Below, one piece after another: positions 7,212 through 14,602 of a stretch of 14,739 bases of DNA. Source of the DNA: an uncultured Sphingobacteriaceae bacterium (GTDB lineage: Bacteria > Bacteroidota > Bacteroidia > Sphingobacteriales > Sphingobacteriaceae); assembly GCA_937875035.1 (NCBI GenBank), contig CALNCF010000245.1:1-14739 (forward strand), written 5' to 3'. The notes below the pieces were generated by a model. The model did not search any database. It was not told the origin of the DNA and saw only the letters and a list, made by a program, of their open reading frames with translations. The position numbers and the translations under genes are program-made. The first letter of the stretch is position 1. Each line of letters opens with the position of its first letter.

Positions 7212-7992
7212 GTTGCGCTTCTTTTACAAATATCTCTGAATGCTGGTTCCGCAGGGTTAAAAAATCGATGTAGGCCTGGCGGTGCTCTTCGGTACTGTGA
7301 AATATATCTTCTCCCTGCAGCCATTCGGCAGGTACCAATTGAACGATGCGACTGATCAGCTCTTCATTAATGATGGCCCGGAATTCAGCATCAACCTCTT
7401 CCAGCCGGCTTGCCCGGGGCAGGAGCACATGATCTTTGATCAGTGTGAACGGCTTGGTGGCCTGCGCCTTCCAGTTATCCCAGGAATGATGGAAATATAA
7501 GGACGCGCCATGGTCTATGAGCCATAGTTCCTTATGCCATAGCAGCATATTGGTATTACGGGCAGTACGGTCCATATTCATCAGGAAACAATCGAGCCAT
7601 ACGATCTGCGACGCCAGCTTCGCGTCGAGCGTAGTGACAGCGGGGTCGAAGGTTACCGCCCGGCTCAGGTAATGAACGGCGAGGTTCAGTCCTACGCTGG
7701 CCTTGAGCAGGTCCTGGATCTCTTCGTCGGGTTCGGTTCTGCCGAAGGCTTCATCAAGGTTGGCAAATACGATCTCCGGGATGCGTAAGCCCAGCGCCCG
7801 GGCTATTTCTCCGCCGATCAGCTCGGCGATCAGGGCTTTAGGGCCCTGTCCGGCTCCCCGGAACTTCAGCACGTATAAAAAGTCGTCGTCTGCTTCGGCA
7901 ATGGCGGGCATGGAGCCGCCTTCGCGCAGGGGCGTGACATACCGGGTAACCTGGACGGTTCGTAAAGAGACCGGGCTCGTATCTGTCTTCAT
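7189..7992 (-). CDS. HipA-like protein kinase (compact, HipA_2 type)
   Basis: This 267-aa protein has a kinase fold related to the HipA toxin. Visible elements are a possible nucleotide lysine at K43 (YVLKF), an E57 in the following helix, a catalytic-loop-like MDRTARNTNML with D141 and N146, and a metal-binding LIDHG with D160. E. coli HipA is about 440 aa and carries an extra N-terminal subdomain; here that part is absent, so only the kinase core remains. HipA phosphorylates glutamyl-tRNA synthetase, but the substrate here cannot be inferred. No HipB-like helix-turn-helix gene is adjacent. The only partner is the overlapping DUF3037 gene downstream. The ATG at 7990-7992 follows a good -7 element by about 22 bases. 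The gene is divergent from dnaE across 181 bp. Confidence 0.85.
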   Translation of the reverse strand: MKTDTSPVSLRTVQVTRYVTPLREGGSMPAIAEADDDFLYVLKFRGAGQGPKALIAELIGGEIARALGLRIPEIVFANLDEAFGRTEPDEEIQDLLKASVGLNLAVHYLSRAVTFDPAVTTLDAKLASQIVWLDCFLMNMDRTARNTNMLLWHKELWLIDHGASLYFHHSWDNWKAQATKPFTLIKDHVLLPRASRLEEVDAEFRAIINEELISRIVQLVPAEWLQGEDIFHSTEEHRQAYIDFLTLRNQHSEIFVKEAQHARERSV

Positions 7993-8014
7993 GAAGAGGC
8001 AAATGGTTTCAGTC

Positions 8015-8022
8015 CAAAAATA
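8015..8022 (-). promoter_or_regulatory. putative -7 element of the HipA-like kinase operon
   Basis: On the minus strand this reads TATTTTTG, a perfect TAnnTTTG, 22 bases before the ATG of the kinase gene. The -33 region is only T-rich (TTTTTCGG), without a clear TTG. Confidence 0.5.
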
Positions 8023-8141
8023 GGATAAATAATGAGCCGAAAAATATATCCGGCATAAATCCGCCCGGATGATGCCTTAACAGGGCGCCGGCTGCACTTT
8101 CCCTGTTGAAAACTCCGGCTCCGTTCTGCGCCTGTTTTTGT

Positions 8142-8149
8142 TAAATTTG
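8142..8149 (+). promoter_or_regulatory. putative -7 element of dnaE
   Basis: TAAATTTG matches TAnnTTTG and lies 24 bases before the dnaE ATG, implying a short leader. No -33 TTG is seen at 19-21 bp spacing. Confidence 0.45.
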
Positions 8150-8173
8150 CAGACAGTTCCCTAATTCGAGCAT

Positions 8174-11100
8174 ATGCCTGATTTCTCCCATTTACATGTT
8201 CACACGCAGTATTCCTTGCTGGATGGTGCGGCCGATATTTCGCGGATGTTTAAGAAAGCGGAAGCGGATGGGATGAAGGCGATGGCGATCACCGATCACG
8301 GGAATATGTTCGGTGTGTTCAAGTTCGTGGCAGAGGCGGCCAAGCATAATGTGAAGCCGATCGTAGGCTGTGAGTTCTACGTGGTGGAAACGCGTCACCG
8401 GAAACAGTTCACCAAGGAAGACAAGGACATCCGTAATCACCAGCTCCTGCTGGCCAAGAATGCGGAAGGCTACCGGAACCTGGTGAAGCTCTGCTCCCTG
8501 GGCTATATCGAAGGGCTGTATGGTAAATACCCGAGGATCGACAAGGAGCTCATCCTGCAATATCACAAGGGGCTGATCGCTACGACCTGCTGTATCGGGG
8601 CTTCGGTGCCGAGAACGATTTTGAAGAAGGGGGAGGCCGAAGGAGAGAAAGAGTTCAAATGGTGGCTGGATATTTTCGGGGAGGACTACTATGTGGAGTT
8701 GCAACGCCATGAGATACCGGAGCAGATCAAGGTGAACAACGTGTTGCTTCGCTTTGCGAAAAAATATAATGTGAAGGTGATCGCCTCGAACGATTCCCAT
8801 TATGTTGACCAGGCTGATGCCAACGCGCACGACATTTTATTGTGTATCAACACCGGTGAAAAGCAGAGTACCCCGACTGTGAAGGAGTTTGATGATGAGG
8901 TGTCGATCAAGGGCAAGCGTTTCGCATTTTATAACGACCAGTTTTATTTCAAGACCCAGGCCGAGATGAACCATTTGTTCAGCGATCTGCCGGAGGCCAT
9001 AGACAACACCGGGGAGATCGTGGATAAGATCGATCACCTGAAGCTGAAGCAGGATATTATGCTCCCGAATTTCGTGGTGCCGCAGGAGTTTCCCAGCCAG
9101 GACGCTTACCTGCGCCACCTTACCAATGTGGGTGCCCGGGAGCGCTACCAGGAGGTAACGCCGGAGATCCAGGAACGTCTGGACTTCGAGCTCTTCACCA
9201 TCGAAACGATGGGCTTTGCCGGCTACTTCCTGATCGTGGCCGACTTCATTAAGGCGGGGCGCGACATCGGGGTATTCGTTGGCCCGGGCCGGGGTTCTGC
9301 CGCGGGCTCTGCCGTTGCCTATTGCATCGGGATCACGAATATCGACCCGATCAAATACAACTTACTTTTTGAGCGTTTCCTGAATCCCGACCGGAAGTCG
9401 ATGCCCGATATTGATACGGATTTTGACGATGAGGGCCGGCAGAAGGTGATAGACTATGTGGTCGACAAGTACGGACGGAATCAGGTGGCGCAGATCGTTA
9501 CCTATGGTACGATGGCGGCGAAGATGAGCATCAAGGATGTGGCGCGTGTGATGGACCTTCCCCTGCAGGATTCGAACGCCCTGGCGAAGCTGGTGCCTGA
9601 CCGGCCGGGGATCGAGCTGAACCGGGTGATCCTGGCTCCGCTCGATGGCGCGAAGAGCCTGAAAGAAAAAGAAGGCCTGAGCAGCGAGGATATGGAGGAT
9701 GTGAAACGCCTGCGCGCGATCCATGAGGGTAATGACCTGCAGGCCGCGGTATTACGGGAAGCATTGGTATTAGAGGGTTCAGTACGGGGTACGGGGATCC
9801 ACGCGGCGGGGATCATCATCGCACCGATGGACCTGACCGAGCTGATCCCGGTGGCAACCTCGAAGGAAACCGAGCTCCTTATTACCCAGTACGACGGGAA
9901 GGTGATCGAGGATGCCGGGGTTATCAAGATGGACTTCCTGGGCCTGAAAACCCTGACCATTATCCGGGATGCCCTGCGCCTGATCAAACAGAATCATCAT
10001 ATTGACATTGATATCGATAGTATTCCCCTGGACGATATTAAGACCTTTGAGCTCTACCAGCGTGGCGAAACGAACGGAACCTTCCAGTTCGAGTCGGCGG
10101 GGATGCAGAAATACCTGAAGGAGCTAAAGCCGGATAAGTTCGAGGACCTGATCGCGATGAACGCGCTGTACCGTCCGGGCCCCCTGGAGTATATCCCTAA
10201 ATTCATCCTACGTAAGCATGGACGTGAGGCGGTGAGCTATGATCTGCCTGATATGGAGGAGTACCTGCAGGATACCTACGGGATCACGGTATACCAGGAG
10301 CAGGTGATGCTGCTTTCGCAGAAGCTGGCAGGCTTTACCAAGGGCGATGCCGACGTGCTGCGGAAGGCTATGGGTAAGAAGGATCGCAAGATGCTGGATA
10401 AGCTGAAGCCGCAGTTCATTGAGAACGCGAAGGAGAAGGGGCACGATCCGAAAATACTCGAAAAGGTATGGACCGACTGGGAGGCCTTTGCTTCCTATGC
10501 GTTCAACAAGTCGCACTCGACCTGCTATGCCTTCGTGGCGTTCCAGACCGCTTACCTGAAAGCGCATTACCCGGCAGAATACATGGCTGCCGTGCTGACA
10601 CACAACTTAAGCAATATCGATAAGATCACCTTCTTCATGGAGGAGTGCAAACGCATCGGTGTACCGGTGCTTGGCCCGGATGTGAACGAGAGTGAATACC
10701 AGTTCTCGGTAAACAAAAAAGGAGAGATCCGCTTCGGCTTAGGAGCGATCAAGGGTGTGGGAGAATCGGCCGTGAATTCGATCATTGAAGAACGTAAGGA
10801 GAACGGGAATTTCTTCTCGTTCTTCGACCTGGTGCGCCGCGTGAACCTGCGTGCCGCCAATAAGAAAACCTTCGAAAGCCTTGCCTATGCAGGAGCTTTT
10901 GATTCATTCGAGATCCACCGCGGGACCTACTTTTACGCGGAGCCGAACGAGGTGTCGAATTTCCTGGAACGTACGCTGCGTTATGGTGCCCAGTACCAGG
11001 AGAACAAGAATTCTTCGCAGCATTCCCTGTTCGGGGGATCGCCTTCGGCGGATATCCCTGAGCCCAGGGTGCCGGTATGCGAGGAGTGGGGCTACCTGCA

Positions 11101-11800
11101 ACGTCTCAAGCTGGAAAAAGAGGTAGTCGGGTTTTACATTTCCGGTCACCCGCTGGATGCCTATAAGTTGGAGCTGGAAAGCTTTTGCTCCAATACGGTG
11201 AGCGAGATCAAGACGATCGAAAAGGTGAAGAACAAGGATGATTCGGAGGAGGTGAAAGCGGTGTTCGAGCGCATCAAGGGGCGCGAGATCTCGGTCGGCG
11301 GACTGGTGAGCGATGCTCAGCATAAGGTATCGAAGATGGGCAGGCCTTTCGGCTCTTTCCTCATCGAAGATTATAATGAATCGTATGAGATCGCTTTGTT
11401 CGGTGAAGACTATGTGAAATACCGCCAGTTCCTGTCTACCGGGTATTTCCTGTACCTGAAAGGGAAGATCTCCGAACGCTATAACCAGCCAGGCAACTGG
11501 GAGTTCCGCATTACCTCTATCCAGCTCTTGCCTGAGCTGCGCGACAAGATGAGCAAGAGCCTGACCATTATGCTTGCGCTTTCGGAGCTTACCGAAGAAT
11601 TCGTGCAGCGGATCACTATGCTGGTCGATGAGAACAACAAGACCGATCAGCCGAAGAACTGTATGCAGAAATTCAGCATCTACGACCAGGATGAGAATTT
11701 TGGCGTGGAGCTTCCGAGCAAACGGGTGCGGGTCAATCCGAATAACGATTTTCTTGGGGCGCTGAAGTCTTTGCAGGGTGTCAATTTTAAGTTGAATTAG
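8174..11800 (+). CDS. dnaE: DNA polymerase III alpha subunit (replicative polymerase)
   Basis: This 1208-aa protein is full length (E. coli alpha is 1160 aa) and catalyses template-directed DNA synthesis in the replisome. The N-terminal PHP domain starts FSHLHVHTQYSLLDGAA and keeps metal-type residues (H8, H10, D41-H42 in TDHGN, E67, H89, D207, H209). The polymerase core contains GPGRGSAAGS (about residues 373-382) and the catalytic PDIDTDFDD with D412 and D414. A third acidic residue is probably D587 in KMDFLGLK. The fingers region includes YQEQVM and AYAFNKSHS-type motifs. A helix-hairpin-helix segment (GLGAIKGVGESA) sits near 855-870. An OB-fold region (GREISVGGLVSDAQ to YLKGKISE) follows near 1035-1115. 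The start ATG directly precedes the PHP motif. Base composition is GC-rich with no breaks. It has its own promoter-like element and is divergent from the kinase operon. Confidence 0.98.
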   Translation: MPDFSHLHVHTQYSLLDGAADISRMFKKAEADGMKAMAITDHGNMFGVFKFVAEAAKHNVKPIVGCEFYVVETRHRKQFTKEDKDIRNHQLLLAKNAEGYRNLVKLCSLGYIEGLYGKYPRIDKELILQYHKGLIATTCCIGASVPRTILKKGEAEGEKEFKWWLDIFGEDYYVELQRHEIPEQIKVNNVLLRFAKKYNVKVIASNDSHYVDQADANAHDILLCINTGEKQSTPTVKEFDDEVSIKGKRFAFYNDQFYFKTQAEMNHLFSDLPEAIDNTGEIVDKIDHLKLKQDIMLPNFVVPQEFPSQDAYLRHLTNVGARERYQEVTPEIQERLDFELFTIETMGFAGYFLIVADFIKAGRDIGVFVGPGRGSAAGSAVAYCIGITNIDPIKYNLLFERFLNPDRKSMPDIDTDFDDEGRQKVIDYVVDKYGRNQVAQIVTYGTMAAKMSIKDVARVMDLPLQDSNALAKLVPDRPGIELNRVILAPLDGAKSLKEKEGLSSEDMEDVKRLRAIHEGNDLQAAVLREALVLEGSVRGTGIHAAGIIIAPMDLTELIPVATSKETELLITQYDGKVIEDAGVIKMDFLGLKTLTIIRDALRLIKQNHHIDIDIDSIPLDDIKTFELYQRGETNGTFQFESAGMQKYLKELKPDKFEDLIAMNALYRPGPLEYIPKFILRKHGREAVSYDLPDMEEYLQDTYGITVYQEQVMLLSQKLAGFTKGDADVLRKAMGKKDRKMLDKLKPQFIENAKEKGHDPKILEKVWTDWEAFASYAFNKSHSTCYAFVAFQTAYLKAHYPAEYMAAVLTHNLSNIDKITFFMEECKRIGVPVLGPDVNESEYQFSVNKKGEIRFGLGAIKGVGESAVNSIIEERKENGNFFSFFDLVRRVNLRAANKKTFESLAYAGAFDSFEIHRGTYFYAEPNEVSNFLERTLRYGAQYQENKNSSQHSLFGGSPSADIPEPRVPVCEEWGYLQRLKLEKEVVGFYISGHPLDAYKLELESFCSNTVSEIKTIEKVKNKDDSEEVKAVFERIKGREISVGGLVSDAQHKVSKMGRPFGSFLIEDYNESYEIALFGEDYVKYRQFLSTGYFLYLKGKISERYNQPGNWEFRITSIQLLPELRDKMSKSLTIMLALSELTEEFVQRITMLVDENNKTDQPKNCMQKFSIYDQDENFGVELPSKRVRVNPNNDFLGALKSLQGVNFKLN

Positions 11801-11830
11801 TTTTCTTATTTTCCGCTTTTGTCTTGGTCT

Positions 11831-11856
11831 AAAGGAATACAATCATTATCCTTTTT
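11831..11856 (+). terminator. weak terminator-like hairpin after dnaE
   Basis: AAAGGA (11831-11836) pairs with TCCTTT (11849-11854) around a 12-nt loop, and a short T-run overlaps the 3' arm. It lies about 30 bases past the dnaE stop. The stem is short and AT-rich, so it is a weak candidate. Confidence 0.3.
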
Positions 11857-11890
11857 ACCAGAACAGGGAGACTATCGAGCATTTTCTCTC

Positions 11891-12140
11891 CTACTTTTTC
11901 TTGATAAAAAGTAGGCAAAAATCAAGGCTGTACATCAACCTTTCTTCTACGAAGAATTTCCGGGACTTCCGGAAATCTATTTTTTCGGCGATCTGCTTGT
12001 TCCACTTCGCAGCTTCCTCAAAAATGGACGATTTCCTGTACGCCCCGGAAACCGGTTGCTGTAAGGCCGGGATAAAAACAAGAAATGATTGGTCAGAGAT
12101 TAGAAACGCCATGCGTCAGCATAGAAAGAATACCTGTTAA
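11891..12140. repeat. structured non-coding element, probably a dispersed repeat
   Basis: The stretch between dnaE and the small Lys/Ala-rich gene is rich in secondary structure. It opens with a perfect hairpin, CTACTTTTT (11891-11899) and AAAAAGTAG (11906-11914). Its loop CTTGAT is complementary to ATCAAG (11921-11926), so an H-type pseudoknot can form. A second perfect hairpin, ATTTCCGG-GACTT-CCGGAAAT, lies at 11956-11976. Both strands carry short open frames (for example 11901-12140 on plus and 11891-12112 on minus) with no family resemblance. The opening motif followed by CAAAAATCAAGGCTG resembles, from memory, repetitive intergenic elements in Bacteroidota genomes; copy number cannot be judged from one window. 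Confidence 0.5.
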
Positions 12141-12172
12141 GAGGAGGTGTTCTAACAAACCCGCTGTTTATT

Positions 12173-12206
12173 GATAAAAAAAAGAGCCCTTTTGCAAGAG
12201 CTCTTT
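12173..12206 (-). terminator. intrinsic terminator of the small Lys/Ala-rich gene
   Basis: On the minus strand AAAGAGC and GCTCTTT pair (plus-strand positions 12200-12206 and 12181-12187), with partial inner pairing and a run of eight T (12176-12183, read as A on plus) at the 3' side. It starts 39 bases past the stop at 12245. This is the clearest rho-independent terminator in the window. Confidence 0.8.
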
Positions 12207-12244
12207 CCCCGTTTAATTGATCAAAATTTAATTTACTGCTACCC

Positions 12245-12439
12245 TTATTTTTTCATGGTGTTGGTTTCAGCTTTTTTTTCTGTGTGAGCTTTGCTCACTG
12301 GTTTTTTGGTCGCTTTGGCTTCTGTTTTTACTTCTTTTTTGGCAGGAGCGGCTTCTGCTTTTTTAGCAGTTTGCTGACCTTGTGCAAATACACCTGCAGA
12401 CAGCGCTGCGAATGTGCATAATAACAGTGCTTTTTTCAT
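12245..12439 (-). CDS. small exported Lys/Ala-rich protein
   Basis: This 64-aa protein has a textbook signal peptide (MKKALLLCTFAALSAGVFAQ, cut after FAQ). The 44-residue mature chain has 13 lysines and 9 alanines and no aromatic residue, with KK pairs spaced along it. It is highly basic and probably disordered or helical, located in the periplasm or at the cell surface. It has its own terminator. Upstream, two 10-bp direct repeats separate it from the histidine kinase gene. Candidate roles are an envelope-charge or polyanion-binding peptide induced by the neighbouring two-component system; this is inference. Similar small lysine/alanine-rich secreted peptides occur in Bacteroidota, but I know of no characterised function. 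Confidence 0.8.
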   Translation of the reverse strand: MKKALLLCTFAALSAGVFAQGQQTAKKAEAAPAKKEVKTEAKATKKPVSKAHTEKKAETNTMKK

Positions 12440-12480
12440 AATTGATTTTTTTATTTGAGTTTTTTGTTTGATTAACTACT

Positions 12481-12518
12481 CAAAGTTGCGAAGCTATTAT
12501 GAAGATTGTATGAAGATT
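12481..12518 (-). promoter_or_regulatory. direct-repeat operator and -7-like element before the small Lys/Ala-rich gene
   Basis: On the plus strand TATGAAGATT is repeated exactly at 12498-12507 and 12509-12518. On the coding (minus) strand this reads CTTCAT-N5-CTTCAT, an 11-bp period. A near -7 element (CAACTTTG, one mismatch to TAnnTTTG) lies at 12488-12481. The repeats therefore cover the -33 region, as expected for an OmpR/PhoB-type activator site. The small gene starts about 42 bases downstream of the -7-like element. Confidence 0.5.
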
Positions 12519-12531
12519 TGCAGGACGCTTT

Positions 12532-13818
12532 TCAGGGCCTGGAGAGGCTTTCTGCCGGGAAGTACAAACGGAACATGGAGCCCCCGCCCGGTTCGGAGCT
12601 GACCTCTATACGGATGCGGTGGAAGCCTGCAATGCTTTGCGCAATGGCCAGTCCCAGCCCGAAGCTGTCTTCCCGGCGGGTGTCGAGCTTTTCGAAGCGT
12701 TTGAAGATCCGTTCGAGCTCCCCGGCATCCATACCGATGCCGGTATCGGCGATGAAAATGGAATACCCCTGTTCATCTACCTGGTCGCTGATACGGATCG
12801 TGCCTTCCTGCCGGTTGTATTTAATGGCATTGTTGATGAGATTGAAGAACAGGGTGTGCAGCAGGGATTCGTTCGCGATCACGTGCATATCCTGCTCAAG
12901 CCGGAGATTCACCCGGATCTTTTTTTCTTCCCGGCGGTCTTCGGTTTCTTCGAGCACCGCGGTAACCAGTTTCCGCAGGCGGATAAGGTCATTCTTATGA
13001 TACTGCTCGTTCTCAATCTTGGAGATCAGCAGTAAGCTGTTCACCATCTTTTTTAAGCGGTTCAATACTTTCAGCGAGCCATGCAGCTTGTCGCTCAGGG
13101 CTTCGTCGAGCTCATTCAGGATGAGGATATTCTCGATCCTGGAGTATACGATAGAGATCGGGGTGAGCAGCTCATGCGATACATTTGCCGTGAACTGTTT
13201 CTGGTTCCTGAACTGGTCGCCGACGCGGGTCATCAGCTCACGGATCTCTTCAAAATTAAATTCCTCCGGACTGCCGGCTGTTTTTAATCGTAAGTCGATG
13301 ATCTTATAGAAGGGGCGAAGCAGGAAGCGGGTAAAGGCGATATCGAAGATGGCGGTAATGAACAGGATCACTACCAGGCCCAGGATGGTATAGTAGCGGA
13401 TGGTTTCGTTCAGCTCACGGATCTCCGACATGCTGTTGCCGATCTCCAGGAGATAAGGATGACCTTCATAGCTGAACTCATATTGAAGGATGCGGAAGGG
13501 GGCCGTTTCATTTTCGATCACCCGGTTTTCCTGGATGAAGAGCTCCCTGTTCTCCCGGTACTTCGTGTTGGGGATCGCCGAGAGCTGGATGAATTCTTCT
13601 TTCAGGATATTGTAGCTGGAATACAGGCTGTCGGTAACACCCGCGATCTCGTTCCTGGACAGGTTGTGGATGAATTTTTCTTTTTTGTCGGTGAGCTGCC
13701 TGTCGATATGATTCAGCACGACCTTGCTGATCAGCATTGGCAGGAGGGTGCCGATGAGCAGGATGATGACGATCTTGATCACCGCATTATAGAGCGCGAA
13801 TTTACCTTGCAGCTTCAT
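12532..13818 (-). CDS. sensor histidine kinase
   Basis: This 428-aa membrane kinase has TM1 at about residues 12-34, a periplasmic sensor of roughly 105 residues (35-142), TM2 at about 143-163, and a short linker. The dimerisation domain carries the H-box FTANVSHELLTPIS with phospho-acceptor H215. The ATPase domain has the N-box (FFNLINNAIKYN, about 324-335), the G1-box DTGIG (358-362) and the G2-box FGLGLAIA (386-393). All catalytic motifs look intact. The ATG at 13816-13818 overlaps the TGA of the response regulator gene as ATGA, so the two are translated together. The sensor part has no recognisable ligand-binding family. The signal could be an envelope stress, a metal or a cationic compound, but the sequence alone does not say. 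Confidence 0.95.
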   Translation of the reverse strand: MKLQGKFALYNAVIKIVIILLIGTLLPMLISKVVLNHIDRQLTDKKEKFIHNLSRNEIAGVTDSLYSSYNILKEEFIQLSAIPNTKYRENRELFIQENRVIENETAPFRILQYEFSYEGHPYLLEIGNSMSEIRELNETIRYYTILGLVVILFITAIFDIAFTRFLLRPFYKIIDLRLKTAGSPEEFNFEEIRELMTRVGDQFRNQKQFTANVSHELLTPISIVYSRIENILILNELDEALSDKLHGSLKVLNRLKKMVNSLLLISKIENEQYHKNDLIRLRKLVTAVLEETEDRREEKKIRVNLRLEQDMHVIANESLLHTLFFNLINNAIKYNRQEGTIRISDQVDEQGYSIFIADTGIGMDAGELERIFKRFEKLDTRREDSFGLGLAIAQSIAGFHRIRIEVSSEPGGGSMFRLYFPAESLSRP

Positions 13819-14495
13819 GTTACATTGATCTTATAGCCTACACTGCGGATGGTCTCGAACCAGTCGGTTGTAGTGCAGGCCGCCAGCTTCTTGCGCAGGT
13901 TCTTTACATGTACATCTACAAAATTAGAATCTGAATTGATCTCCAGCACATCTCCCCATATGTGCTCGGTGAGCTGCATCCGGGAGATCACGCGGTTCTT
14001 GTTCAGTACGAGGTAATGAAAGATCTCGAATTCTTTAGGGGTAAGAGGAACCTTTTCGGTATGAAAGCGTACTTCTTTATTATGCAGGTCGATGGAGAAA
14101 CCATGGATGTCGAATTCGTTCCTACTGATCTTATACCGCCGGCGCTTAATGGCCTGCATGCGCGCCGAGAGCTCGAGCAGGGAGAAGGGCTTGGCCAGGT
14201 AGTCGTCGGCGCCGAGGTCGAGCCCTCTGACACGATCTTCCACTGCGCCCCGGGCGGTAAGAATAATGACCGCGTCTTCGCGTTGGTCCAGGGCCTTCAG
14301 TTCTTTGAGCAAGTCAAATCCGTCGCCGTCGGGCAGGCCGAGGTCGAGCAGGATAAAATCGTAACTGTTCACGTAGATCTTTTCGGAGGCCTTTTCGCAG
14401 GTTTTGGCCCATTCGCAGAGATAGCCTTCCTTTTCCAGGAAATCGCCGATCTCCAGGGCCAGCATTTTCTCATCTTCGATAATTAAGACATTCAT
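13815..14495 (-). CDS. OmpR-family response regulator
   Basis: The preferred start is the ATG at 14493-14495 (MNVLIIEDEKML), giving 226 aa. An ATG 17 codons upstream would add a tail not seen in this family. The receiver domain has acidic residues E7 and D8, phosphorylation site D51 (LLDLGLPDGDG), T80 and K102 (AKPFS), a complete active site. The C-terminal winged helix (about 130-226) has LTPKEFEIFHYLVLN and the recognition-helix region NFVDVHVKNLRKKL, with the typical ending TIRSVGYKI. It is the first gene of the operon with the downstream kinase, and the last base of its stop is shared with the kinase start codon. A candidate binding site for it is the direct repeat at 12498-12518. Confidence 0.95.
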   Translation of the reverse strand: MNVLIIEDEKMLALEIGDFLEKEGYLCEWAKTCEKASEKIYVNSYDFILLDLGLPDGDGFDLLKELKALDQREDAVIILTARGAVEDRVRGLDLGADDYLAKPFSLLELSARMQAIKRRRYKISRNEFDIHGFSIDLHNKEVRFHTEKVPLTPKEFEIFHYLVLNKNRVISRMQLTEHIWGDVLEINSDSNFVDVHVKNLRKKLAACTTTDWFETIRSVGYKINVT

Positions 14496-14550
14496 ATAGA
14501 AGGGTAAACGTACTATAAATCTGCTGATATATCCCCATTCAAACAATCTG

Positions 14551-14581
14551 TTGGATTATGGGTTATTGTTTTATATTTTTG
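14551..14581 (+). promoter_or_regulatory. trxA promoter (-33 TTG, -7 TATTTTTG)
   Basis: TTG at 14551-14553 is followed after 20 bp by TATTTTTG (14574-14581), a full match to the Bacteroidota -33/-7 arrangement (TTG, 19-21 bp, TAnnTTTG). It is 21 bases upstream of the trxA ATG. The 107-bp region is shared with the divergent response regulator gene, for which no clear promoter is seen. Confidence 0.65.
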
Positions 14582-14602
14582 TTCCTATAAAATTATAAAA
14601 AA

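Noticed and set aside
9502..9987. Long minus-strand open frames inside dnaE, also at 10904-11842 and 8192-8830
   Set aside because: They are antisense to strongly conserved polymerase sequence. GC-rich codon usage creates such frames, and none shows a domain.
11901..12140. Short plus-strand open frame in the structured region after dnaE
   Set aside because: It spans both hairpins and has no signal or domain. The matching minus-strand frame is equally open, which fits a non-coding repeat.
14505..14512. Near -7 element TACGTTTA on the minus strand before the response regulator
   Set aside because: It lies only about 10 bases from the ATG, leaving almost no leader, and no -33 element is at the right distance.
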